From CAYHIW01 sp964356745 (GTDB taxonomy: Bacteria > Patescibacteriota > Microgenomatia > UBA1406 > GWC2-37-13), in contig CAYHIW010000022.1 in the NCBI GenBank assembly GCA_964356745.1, positions 1 through 17,543 on the forward strand: a stretch of 17,543 nucleotides of DNA, written 5' to 3'. This document shows, piece by piece, positions 7,309-12,909 of this stretch. The position numbers were made by a program, and so were the translations under genes. Below the pieces are notes generated by a model, which made no database searches, was not told the DNA's origin, and worked only from the letters and a program-made list of their open reading frames with translations. The first letter of the stretch is position 1. The number at the start of each line of letters is the position of its first letter.

Positions 7309-7701
7309 ATGAAAACCGATAAAGAAATCGTAGAAGATTATCTAACAAAAAAGCCATGGGGCATGTCTACAACAATTGATCTTTATGACTGTGATCCTGC
7401 TATTATTCGTAATGGAGATAAAATAAAGAAGTTTGCGATCGAACTGTGCGACTATATTGAGATGAAACGATTTGGAGATCCGGTTGTTGTTAATTTTGGT
7501 GAAGATCCTCGCGTCTCTGGATTCTCCATGACGCAACTCATTGAAACATCGCTTATCTCCGGCCACTTTGCCAACGCTTCAAATGCAGCGTACATCGATG
7601 TTTTTAGTTGTAAAGAATACCCTCCTGAGAAAACAGCTCAGTTCTGTAAAGATTTTTTCAAAGCCAAAAAAATGAGATTCAACGTAACGTTTAGAATTTA
7701 G
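7309..7701 (+). CDS. speD: S-adenosylmethionine decarboxylase-family pyruvoyl enzyme (130 aa)
   Basis: This is a class 1B AdoMetDC-type proenzyme, a small family that self-cleaves to make a pyruvoyl group and normally supplies aminopropyl groups for spermidine. The residues known from the Thermotoga maritima enzyme (S55, S63, H68, C83) are all present at identical spacing. They are S73, S81 (the pyruvoyl-forming serine), H86 and C101. The residue before the processing serine is T80 instead of the usual glutamate, and the stretch reads I-E-T-S-L-I-S-G-H-F. The length is normal for the family. I chose ATG 7309 because a promoter lies just upstream and the longer frame would start inside lexA. 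No spermidine synthase or other polyamine gene is in view. Relatives have been reported to act as ornithine or arginine decarboxylases, so the substrate is uncertain. The stop lies inside a heptanucleotide repeat. Confidence 0.85.
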   Translation: MKTDKEIVEDYLTKKPWGMSTTIDLYDCDPAIIRNGDKIKKFAIELCDYIEMKRFGDPVVVNFGEDPRVSGFSMTQLIETSLISGHFANASNAAYIDVFSCKEYPPEKTAQFCKDFFKAKKMRFNVTFRI

Positions 7702-7716
7702 AGCTTAGGATTTAGG
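7689..7716 (+). repeat. Heptanucleotide repeat over the speD stop codon
   Basis: Four units with consensus N-TTTAG-R are seen: GTTTAGA, ATTTAGA, GCTTAGG, ATTTAGG. The repeat encodes the last residues and the TAG stop of speD and fills the gap to the convergent transporter gene. Confidence 0.7.
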
Positions 7717-7719
7717 ATT

Positions 7720-9063
7720 TTATATGAGGGAGACTACTATTGCACCTATCCCTGCGAGGCTCATAAGTCCGAAAACTCCCCAACCAATTATTTTCTGAAT
7801 CGTATTATTCACATACTTTCCCATCACTTCCTTATTAGAGCTTATGAGAATAACAAATACAATGATTATTGGTGCCAGAAGACCGTTAATAACTGCGGAA
7901 TAAATAAGCGCATGAATCGGATCTATTCCGATGAAATTGATGAGGAGTCCTACAACCATAGCTATGATAAGAACTCCGTAGAACGCATAGGCGTCTTTTA
8001 GTTTTCTATTAAGTCCTTCTTTCCACAGATACGACTCTGCAAATGCATACGAAACGCCACCAGCAAGAACCGGAATTGCCAAAAACCCTGTCCCAATAAT
8101 GCCAATCGCAAATAGAAGATACGCAAAATCTCCTGCAAGTGGACGAAGAGCCTGAGCGGCTTGTTCTGCAGTCTGAATATTAAATATCCCCGCCCGGTGC
8201 AATGTAGCAGAGGTTGTGGTAATGATAAAAAACATAACGGTGTTAGAGATAAACATGCCAACCCAAACATCCAATCTCATCTTGCGAATGTCTCGAGGAT
8301 GCACGTCTTTACTAACTTTATCTTCAACTTCTTGTGAAGTCTGCCAGAAAAAAAGATAGGGCGAGATTGTTGTTCCACAGATGGCACAAAAGAGGAGAAG
8401 AAACTCTTTATTAAATAAAACCGTAGGGAAAATCGAAGCATGCAATACTGCACGCCAATCTAGAGCCACCATGAACGCAACCAAAATGTATGAGAAGAGA
8501 ATCAGTGTTAGATATTTAAGGAATGCTGCATATTTTTTATAGGGGAGATAAATTTGAAGCAACATACTAAAAATCGTGATACCTACAACAAGAAAACCAA
8601 AACCAAGCTGGGGAACAAGAAGTTGAGTTACTTTTGCCATCGCACCTATATCTGCTCCAATATTGAGTGTGTTTGCAAAAAACAGAAGAGCGGTGAGTGT
8701 TATGAGAATTTTTTTGGAGAAATGTTTTCTGATGTTACCGGCTAATCCTCGACCAGTAACAATACCAATACGCGCGCACATTTCCTGGATGGTTGCCATG
8801 AGCACATACAGAAATGGAGCAGTCCAGAGCATCTGAAGTCCAAAACGTGCACCTACCTGTGAGTAGGTAACGATACCTGATGGATCGTCGTCCGCTGCAC
8901 CTGTGGTAAGACCAGGTCCAAGTTTATGCCAAAACCCCTTAACCTTCTTCACACGAAATGCTTCTCCAACTTTTTCGCTAATTTTTTCTGAGGCTTCTAC
9001 TGTTTTTTCTAGCACTTTAGCCGGGGCTTCAGCTACTTTTTCTATAAACTCCGTTTCAGGCAT
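7720..9063 (-). CDS. Nramp-related divalent cation transporter, non-canonical metal site (447 aa)
   Basis: This is a multi-helix inner-membrane transporter of the Nramp superfamily. An acidic/basic amphipathic N-terminus (residues 1-40) precedes G-P-G-L-T-T-G-A-A-D-D-D-P-S-G (49-63), the helix-1 metal-site region. Helix 6 carries G-T-T-I-S-P-Y. Classical Mn/Fe Nramps have D-P-G-N and M-P-H at these places. Here the asparagine and the thioether methionine are both absent (helix 6 S-P-Y), so soft-metal selectivity is unlikely to be classical. Nramp-related Mg2+ transporters that lack the methionine are known, which makes Mg2+ or a broad divalent substrate possible. I chose ATG 9063 rather than the longer frame to 9144, which would run into the tRNA. 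The gene is convergent with speD and separated from it by 18 nt of repeat. Confidence 0.82.
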   Translation of the reverse strand: MPETEFIEKVAEAPAKVLEKTVEASEKISEKVGEAFRVKKVKGFWHKLGPGLTTGAADDDPSGIVTYSQVGARFGLQMLWTAPFLYVLMATIQEMCARIGIVTGRGLAGNIRKHFSKKILITLTALLFFANTLNIGADIGAMAKVTQLLVPQLGFGFLVVGITIFSMLLQIYLPYKKYAAFLKYLTLILFSYILVAFMVALDWRAVLHASIFPTVLFNKEFLLLFCAICGTTISPYLFFWQTSQEVEDKVSKDVHPRDIRKMRLDVWVGMFISNTVMFFIITTTSATLHRAGIFNIQTAEQAAQALRPLAGDFAYLLFAIGIIGTGFLAIPVLAGGVSYAFAESYLWKEGLNRKLKDAYAFYGVLIIAMVVGLLINFIGIDPIHALIYSAVINGLLAPIIIVFVILISSNKEVMGKYVNNTIQKIIGWGVFGLMSLAGIGAIVVSLI

Positions 9064-9087
9064 AGATATAACGAATGGGTATTTTTT

Positions 9088-9093
9088 AGTATA
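9088..9093 (-). promoter_or_regulatory. -10 box of the Nramp-related gene
   Basis: On the minus strand TATACT lies 24 nt before the ATG at 9063, with TTGTGT 18 nt further upstream. This gives a leader of about 18 nt, longer than most here but still without a Shine-Dalgarno motif. It overlaps the plus-strand -10 box of tRNA-Arg. Confidence 0.5.
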
Positions 9094-9095
9094 AT
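9090..9095 (+). promoter_or_regulatory. -10 box of tRNA-Arg
   Basis: TATAAT ends 22 nt before the first base of tRNA-Arg. It shares four bases with the opposite-strand TATACT of the transporter gene, so one symmetric element may serve both directions. No clear -35 is seen. Confidence 0.6.
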
Positions 9096-9117
9096 AGAGA
9101 AGGAGCGTATAACACAA

Positions 9118-9189
9118 GCCCCTATAGCTCAACGGATAGAGCACTGGTCTTCGGAACCAGGGATGAGGGTTCGATTCCTTCTGGGGGCA
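9118..9189 (+). tRNA. tRNA-Arg(UCG)
   Basis: A complete cloverleaf can be drawn. The acceptor GCCCCTA pairs with TGGGGGC over 7 bp with one G-U. The D stem is GCTC/GAGC, the anticodon stem CTGGT/ACCAG, and the loop CTTCGGA has anticodon TCG at 9151-9153. The T stem is GAGGG/CCTTC with loop TTCGATT. The discriminator base is A. The following bases are CCG, so the 3' CCA is not encoded. It reads CGA and, by wobble, other CGN arginine codons. Confidence 0.95.
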
Positions 9190-9192
9190 CCG

Positions 9193-9726
9193 CTATTCTC
9201 CAGGTTTAGAAAATATTATTTCTACGTAGGGAATTGAGTCATTATGAAAGAATAGTCGTGGACTATCTACATCGGAGAAGCCTAAGCCACACATAAGCCT
9301 TCCCGTCCAAGTATTCCTGGCTGCATCTATTGAACTCATTGATAAGCTCGAGCGATTATTTACAAATTCTAAGTAATTATCTGAGTCCTCAAGCCATCTC
9401 GCTCTAAAGTGAGAGATAACAACGCCGTTTTGTTTAAAATGTTCTAGAGCAGCAGTCACAAAATGACCTGCAAAAAAATCTGGATGTTTGTCCTTATGAA
9501 CTCTCGTAACAAGATATAAAGACAACTGCCCATCATCTCTAACAGTAGCATCCATTCGACAACCTGGATCAATCGCATCTCTTACTAGAAAATTTCGGCG
9601 ATTGAATAAAACTCTCAATTCTTTTCCCGATCCACCCACAATAAGACTCACTGCATTAAATGGAATATCGTCCAACTTTATCCCATACTCACCTTCTACA
9701 TGTGGGTATCCTGCCTCAACTTTCAT
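9193..9726 (-). CDS. Unknown protein, paralogue A of the H-P-D-F-F-A-G family (177 aa)
   Basis: I do not recognise a named family. The protein is soluble, without signal peptide or membrane helix. It is clearly homologous to the gene at 10245-10784. They share M-K-x-E-x-x-Y-P-x-V and E-Y-G-I at the N-terminus, H-P-D-F-F-A-G (81-87), F-R-A-x-W (107-111), S-x-N-Y-x-E, A-R-x-T-W-x-G-R (136-143), L-G-F, and a final E-x-I-F-S-K. The conserved His, Asp, Arg and Trp residues suggest a binding or catalytic site, but that is inference. The start ATG lies 6 nt after an extended -10 box, predicting a leaderless mRNA. The stop is only 3 nt from tRNA-Arg. It is divergent from the double-HTH gene across 57 nt. 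Confidence 0.82.
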   Translation of the reverse strand: MKVEAGYPHVEGEYGIKLDDIPFNAVSLIVGGSGKELRVLFNRRNFLVRDAIDPGCRMDATVRDDGQLSLYLVTRVHKDKHPDFFAGHFVTAALEHFKQNGVVISHFRARWLEDSDNYLEFVNNRSSLSMSSIDAARNTWTGRLMCGLGFSDVDSPRLFFHNDSIPYVEIIFSKPGE

Positions 9727-9732
9727 AAATGT

Positions 9733-9741
9733 ATTATATCA
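9733..9741 (-). promoter_or_regulatory. Extended -10 promoter of paralogue A
   Basis: On the minus strand TGATATAAT (extended -10, TGn plus TATAAT) ends 6 nt before the ATG at 9726. No convincing -35 is seen. A leaderless transcript is predicted. Confidence 0.72.
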
Positions 9742-9771
9742 AGAAAGACTACTCTGATAATCCAAATGAGA

Positions 9772-9777
9772 TATAAT
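9772..9777 (+). promoter_or_regulatory. -10 box of the double-HTH gene
   Basis: A perfect TATAAT ends 6 nt before the ATG at 9784, again a leaderless layout. With the minus-strand box at 9733-9738 it forms a compact divergent promoter pair with 33 nt between the two boxes. Confidence 0.7.
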
Positions 9778-9783
9778 AGAACT

Positions 9784-10251
9784 ATGATAGAACAAAACGA
9801 AACAACACCTACTCATACTCTTAGTCAACAAGATTTGGATATTCTCCAATTAAAGGCAATGGGTCTAACGCTGAGGGAAATGGGAATGAGACTTGGTTTC
9901 AACACAAAAGCCTTACATTGTATGTATGAAAAGATACTGGCAGAAAATAATTTCGTCACCGACTTGCACGCTATTTTATTTGCGATTACAACCGGAGCGC
10001 TTTCTACAGATGATGTTGTAAATGAGAATGCAATTAATTACATACCGCAACTTACTTCAACGAAACACAGGATAATGGAAGCTTTCACCTCAAATTTAGG
10101 GAGAGAAACTTCTCCTGATCAACTTTCGTCAAATACTGGACTCAGTCATTTTACGGTTAAAAACTATTTCATACAGATAACTGCAGAGCTCGGAGTCCCA
10201 AAGCGCATAGCAGCTGGTGTTCAGTATTATATCTGGCAAACTCGTCAATGA
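9784..10251 (+). CDS. Tandem LuxR/GerE-type helix-turn-helix regulator (155 aa)
   Basis: The protein appears to be two LuxR-type DNA-binding domains in a row and little else. The first (about 13-73) begins L-S-Q-Q-D-L-D-I-L and has M-G-L-T-L-R-E-M-G and a recognition helix near N-T-K-A-L. The second (about 93-150) has I-M-E-A-F, L-S-S-N-T-G-L-S and a recognition helix at F-T-V-K-N-Y-F, ending in a helix like the GerE dimer helix. There is no receiver or ligand-binding domain, so activity is probably set by abundance or a partner. I chose ATG 9784 because a TATAAT sits 6 nt upstream; the longer frame would overlap the divergent gene. Its 3' end overlaps paralogue B by 7 nt convergently. Its position between the two paralogues suggests it may control them, which is inference. 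Confidence 0.75.
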   Translation: MIEQNETTPTHTLSQQDLDILQLKAMGLTLREMGMRLGFNTKALHCMYEKILAENNFVTDLHAILFAITTGALSTDDVVNENAINYIPQLTSTKHRIMEAFTSNLGRETSPDQLSSNTGLSHFTVKNYFIQITAELGVPKRIAAGVQYYIWQTRQ

Positions 10252-10784
10252 TCTGTTTGCTTTGAGAAAATTACTTCGATTTTTGGTTCACCATCTGGAG
10301 TTTTAAGTCTTTTTGGTTTGTGTACCTGCGTGAACCCCAACTGATTAATAATCCTACCTGACCAAGTGCGCCTCGCAGACTCAACGGGAGATAGGTGTGC
10401 GCGTTGACGATTTTTCATGTACTCTTCGTAGTTAACTGATCCCACATGCCACTGAGCTCGAAATTGATTTACCTCAACATTTTGACTCCCAAAATGATTG
10501 AGTGCAAATCGCAAAAACTCACCTGCAAAAAAATCAGGGTGACGATCATCGGAAACCCATGTTTGTAAGCTCACTATTAACTCACCCTCGTTGACAAAAA
10601 CGGACATAAAATAGTCCTCATGCTCCCTGTCTTCGATCACAATAAGATCGTTAAAAAAATAAGTCTGGATAAGTCTGCCCGACTCGGTCTTAATGTTTCG
10701 TTTCCCGGAGGAACCTTGTGGCACCTTGCGAAAGTCAATCCCATATTCGCGTGGCACACAAGGATAACTCTGCTCAATCTTCAT
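10245..10784 (-). CDS. Unknown protein, paralogue B of the H-P-D-F-F-A-G family (179 aa)
   Basis: This is homologous along its whole length to the gene at 9193-9726, with the same conserved blocks. They are E-Y-G-I (13-16), H-P-D-F-F-A-G (82-88), F-R-A-x-W, S-x-N-Y-x-E, S-A-R-R-T-W-S-G-R, L-G-F and E-V-I-F-S-K. The N-terminal third (about 17-65) has diverged most. Identity looks like roughly one third by eye. No membrane segment is visible and the function is unknown. I chose ATG 10784 because an extended -10 box ends 5 nt before it; the longer frame to 10799 would start inside that box. Two diverged copies on the same strand, with an unrelated gene in opposite orientation between them, indicate an old duplication and not a recent tandem repeat. 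Confidence 0.83.
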   Translation of the reverse strand: MKIEQSYPCVPREYGIDFRKVPQGSSGKRNIKTESGRLIQTYFFNDLIVIEDREHEDYFMSVFVNEGELIVSLQTWVSDDRHPDFFAGEFLRFALNHFGSQNVEVNQFRAQWHVGSVNYEEYMKNRQRAHLSPVESARRTWSGRIINQLGFTQVHKPKRLKTPDGEPKIEVIFSKQTDH

Positions 10785-10789
10785 AAAGT

Positions 10790-10798
10790 AGTATACCA
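10790..10798 (-). promoter_or_regulatory. Extended -10 promoter of paralogue B
   Basis: On the minus strand TGGTATACT (TGn plus TATACT) ends 5 nt before the ATG at 10784, predicting a leaderless mRNA. The divergent gap to 10893 also has an A/T tract (about 10848-10855) that could act as an UP-like element. Confidence 0.75.
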
Positions 10799-10879
10799 CT
10801 AAAGCCCGCCAGAGCAGCTTAAAAACGAATATGAAAAGTTAAAAAATTTTTCAATAAGATGCCTATAGTAATTTCTGTC

Positions 10880-10888
10880 TGCTATAAT
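10880..10888 (+). promoter_or_regulatory. Extended -10 promoter of the methyltransferase-like gene
   Basis: TGCTATAAT (TGn plus perfect TATAAT) ends 5 nt before the ATG at 10894. No convincing -35 is present, as is common for extended -10 promoters. Confidence 0.75.
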
Positions 10889-10893
10889 TGAAT

Positions 10894-11946
10894 ATGTCGC
10901 TGTCTGCTGAAGCTAGAGCCGGTCAATTACCAATTCCGAGATCGATACTTCTTGGAAGATTTTGGGAGGGAGTTGTAGCTGGAAAAATGCCAGAACCAAA
11001 CATGGCAAGAACAAGGCAAGTAGTCGCACGACAATACTTCGCCGAACCTCCTCTAGCAACATTTACTGGCACTGATGAGCAAAGATTATTCAACCATTTA
11101 TCTCATACAATTGACGAGGAATTGACCTATTCCCGTTCTATGGGCTTGTGTGAAAATCCCGTTGTTTTTATCGCGCCTTCAGAAGCCCAAAATGACGGAC
11201 TCTCATATACGCCTTATTTTCTTACAGGAACCTACGCTGATCACGCGGTAAGATCAGGTAATAATCCACTCTCAGTTGAGCAAAAAATCAGACTCTATAC
11301 TGATCCTAATATCTGGGAATTTGCGCGAGTAAAACATGGGACGCCAAGCAATTCATCTTTTGATATCTCTGCAGTAGGATATGGATCAAGATCTTTTTTT
11401 GACGGAGTTAAGTATAAAGACTCATATCGGATCTCAACTAAGGAATTTGCTGAAGTGGTAAAGAATGTGAGGCAAAGTACTGGTCGAGAAAATCTACGAA
11501 TGTGTGACGTAGGTGGACTTACAGGCCTTGCATGTCATGACGTACAAACCCATTACCCTGACTTTGAGTATACCAATATCACGCTTGACGAAGAACCTGG
11601 AAGATGGCCAGGAATAAATCATGTATTTGTACCAGCAGAAAGAATGCCTCGTAGGTTTTTTGAGTCTTTTGATATTATGGTGTCAAACATGGCGTGGAGG
11701 TACTTTATGTTTCCAGATATAGCCTTGAGCAATCTTGTTCAAGCTCTTTCTCTTGGAGGATACGCAGATATTTCTTATTCAGTCTATTCTAATCCACTTG
11801 ATAGTGATGAGGCCTTTAGAAGATTCTATCAAGGAATAGAAATGTTAGAAGAACTACAAGATAAAGGTTTAATATCTTTTATTCAATCCCCCTTTGCAGT
11901 AGGTAGTTCTTTGCAAATATGGAAACACCAATCCTTTAAAATGTGA
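10894..11946 (+). CDS. Methyltransferase-like protein with unknown N-terminal half (350 aa)
   Basis: The C-terminal half looks like a class I SAM-dependent methyltransferase. Motif I is M-C-D-V-G-G-L-T-G (203-211), a degenerate form of D-x-G-x-G-x-G in which one glycine is not in place. An acidic residue follows at the end of strand 2 (T-L-D-E-E). F-D-I-M-V-S-N-M fits motif IV, and L-S-L-G-G-Y follows as in motif VI. The N-terminal half (1-190) is not recognisable and has no membrane helix. The substrate is unknown. I chose ATG 10894 because of the promoter 5 nt upstream; the TTG at 10888 lies on the end of that -10 box. The TGA stop overlaps the 3' end of tRNA-Lys on the other strand by 3 nt. 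The weak motif I could mean a non-catalytic relative. Confidence 0.68.
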   Translation: MSLSAEARAGQLPIPRSILLGRFWEGVVAGKMPEPNMARTRQVVARQYFAEPPLATFTGTDEQRLFNHLSHTIDEELTYSRSMGLCENPVVFIAPSEAQNDGLSYTPYFLTGTYADHAVRSGNNPLSVEQKIRLYTDPNIWEFARVKHGTPSNSSFDISAVGYGSRSFFDGVKYKDSYRISTKEFAEVVKNVRQSTGRENLRMCDVGGLTGLACHDVQTHYPDFEYTNITLDEEPGRWPGINHVFVPAERMPRRFFESFDIMVSNMAWRYFMFPDIALSNLVQALSLGGYADISYSVYSNPLDSDEAFRRFYQGIEMLEELQDKGLISFIQSPFAVGSSLQIWKHQSFKM

Positions 11947-12016
11947 GCCTGCTGGGACTCGAACCCAGAACCAATTCCTTAAGAGGGAACTGCTCTACCA
12001 GTTGAGCTACAGGCCC
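11944..12016 (-). tRNA. tRNA-Lys(CUU)
   Basis: On the minus strand a full cloverleaf forms. The acceptor GGGCCTG pairs with CAGGCTC with one G-U, and the D stem is GCTC/GAGC. The anticodon stem GTTCC/GGAAT encloses loop CTCTTAA with anticodon CTT (plus-strand 11981-11983). A T arm with TTCGAGT follows. The discriminator is A and CCA is not encoded. The last three bases coincide with the stop codon of the methyltransferase-like gene on the plus strand. It reads AAG. Confidence 0.95.
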
Positions 12017-12028
12017 ATACGAGCTTAT

Positions 12029-12037
12029 ATTATACCA
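12029..12037 (-). promoter_or_regulatory. Extended -10 promoter of tRNA-Lys
   Basis: On the minus strand TGGTATAAT lies 12 nt before the first base of tRNA-Lys. The -35 region is not convincing. Confidence 0.68.
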
Positions 12038-12053
12038 CCCTCACAATCTTCAC

Positions 12054-12088
12054 TTATACCTAATACCTAATAACAACCAATCACCATT
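12054..12088 (+). repeat. Degenerate heptanucleotide repeat between tRNA-Lys and the PaaX-like gene
   Basis: Units TTATACC, TAATACC, TAATAAC are clear; AACCAAT and CACCATT continue with lower similarity. The 7-nt period matches the arrays at 3221, 6622 and 7689. No terminator is obvious in 12038-12111. Confidence 0.5.
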
Positions 12089-12111
12089 TTCTCGAAACGC
12101 TCACTAACATG

Positions 12112-12723
12112 TCACGATCGTAATATGTTAGCGCTAGTCAAATCGAAATACTTCTTGAGCTTTGATTCGTCCTCAAGTTCAGAAACAATGACATATTTCA
12201 TATACGAAGCTCCTTCTACTATTCTTTTTATAAGTTTTATTTCTTCTTTACATTCGTACGGAAAAATGTAAACGCTCTTTTGATATTGATAAAATCCGAG
12301 TTGTCGCAGTAACTTACGAGTTTGATCTCTTTTATTTCGTTGCTTTTCTGGCACGTCAAAAAATACCATAAACCACCTGCCATCCCATTTTTTCTGCTTG
12401 AGCTTGAAATCGATCAACTGCTGTATGGAGTAGCGAAGTATTTTTGCATTCCACACGTCACGCACTTTCACAAAAATTTCCTTATCTTTTTCTATAAATG
12501 CAATAACTTCCTTCTTTTCTAGAATCTCCAGAGAACGAATAACTTTCTTTCTCGACACGGGTCGTTTCTTCAAATCTTCAATTCCCTTTATAACAGCGTA
12601 GACTGCTATTGGTAAATTGGGAGCGACTATACTACCCCCGACAATCAAGCCAACGCCAATTAACTTAAGAATAGTTTCTGTAATTTCATGCTTGGCAAAT
12701 ATAACTGTTTTTTGCTTTCGCAT
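12112..12723 (-). CDS. PaaX-like protein: winged helix plus Cas2-like domain (203 aa)
   Basis: Three parts are visible. Residues about 17-45 form a hydrophobic segment rich in Gly, Ile and Val that could be a membrane helix or a buried helix pair. Residues about 46-90 are lysine-rich and resemble a winged-helix DNA-binding unit (S-R-K-K-V-I-R-S-L-E-I-L). Residues about 113-203 match the ferredoxin-like C-terminal domain of PaaX, which is related to Cas2: W-D-G-R-W-F-M-V-F-F-D-V-P-E (D123 at the Cas2 active-site position), then L-G-F-Y-Q-Y-Q-K-S-V-Y. Such stand-alone proteins are common in CPR genomes and are often mislabelled Cas2. No CRISPR array or cas gene is nearby. It is probably a regulator, but nuclease activity cannot be excluded. 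The promoter ends 6 nt before the ATG. Confidence 0.75.
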   Translation of the reverse strand: MRKQKTVIFAKHEITETILKLIGVGLIVGGSIVAPNLPIAVYAVIKGIEDLKKRPVSRKKVIRSLEILEKKEVIAFIEKDKEIFVKVRDVWNAKILRYSIQQLIDFKLKQKKWDGRWFMVFFDVPEKQRNKRDQTRKLLRQLGFYQYQKSVYIFPYECKEEIKLIKRIVEGASYMKYVIVSELEDESKLKKYFDLTSANILRS

Positions 12724-12729
12724 ACTACT

Positions 12730-12735
12730 AATATA
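12730..12735 (-). promoter_or_regulatory. -10 box of the PaaX-like gene
   Basis: On the minus strand TATATT ends 6 nt before the ATG at 12723, again a leaderless layout. The -35 region is weak. Confidence 0.5.
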
Positions 12736-12800
12736 ATACGATCGTAGAATGTTAGTAAGGCAATTTTATATATGAGAAATAAAGTATAATTATTTTCTGT

Positions 12801-12878
12801 ATGAAAAAAGTAGAAAATGTTTTGGCGCAAGGGTTTTTGAAAAGATCTCACGTCTTCGTTCTTTTCCTTCTAAAATAG
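12801..12878 (+). CDS. Possible tiny ORF (25 aa), short hydrophobic C-terminus
   Basis: An ATG at 12801 follows a perfect TATAAT (12785-12790) by 10 nt, the same short-leader layout as the annotated genes. It opens a 25-codon frame ending TAG. The peptide starts M-K-K-V-E-N-V-L and ends with a hydrophobic H-V-F-V-L-F-L-L-K. With no homologue or conservation known, it may be only a chance frame in the divergent gap. The TATAAT could instead serve an untranslated RNA or be fortuitous. Confidence 0.22.
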   Translation: MKKVENVLAQGFLKRSHVFVLFLLK

Positions 12879-12888
12879 TGCTTCTGTT

Positions 12889-12897
12889 TGGTATAAT
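12889..12897 (+). promoter_or_regulatory. Extended -10 promoter of the unknown gene at 12910
   Basis: TGGTATAAT ends 12 nt before the ATG at 12910, giving a predicted leader of about 6 nt. A second TATAAT at 12904-12909 touches the ATG itself and would fit the downstream ATG at 12916 by the 6-nt rule. Confidence 0.65.
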
Positions 12898-12909
12898 TAG
12901 TCCTATAAT

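Noticed and set aside
8554..9094. Short plus-strand frames across the transporter gene.
   Set aside because: They are antisense to a well-supported membrane protein and show no family features.
9118..12016. Integration of the inter-tRNA block at a tRNA attachment site.
   Set aside because: I see no duplicated tRNA 3' end and no integrase, so an integrative element is not supported by the sequence.
12112..12723. A CRISPR-associated cas2 gene.
   Set aside because: No repeat-spacer array or other cas gene is in the window and the winged-helix part fits PaaX-like proteins.
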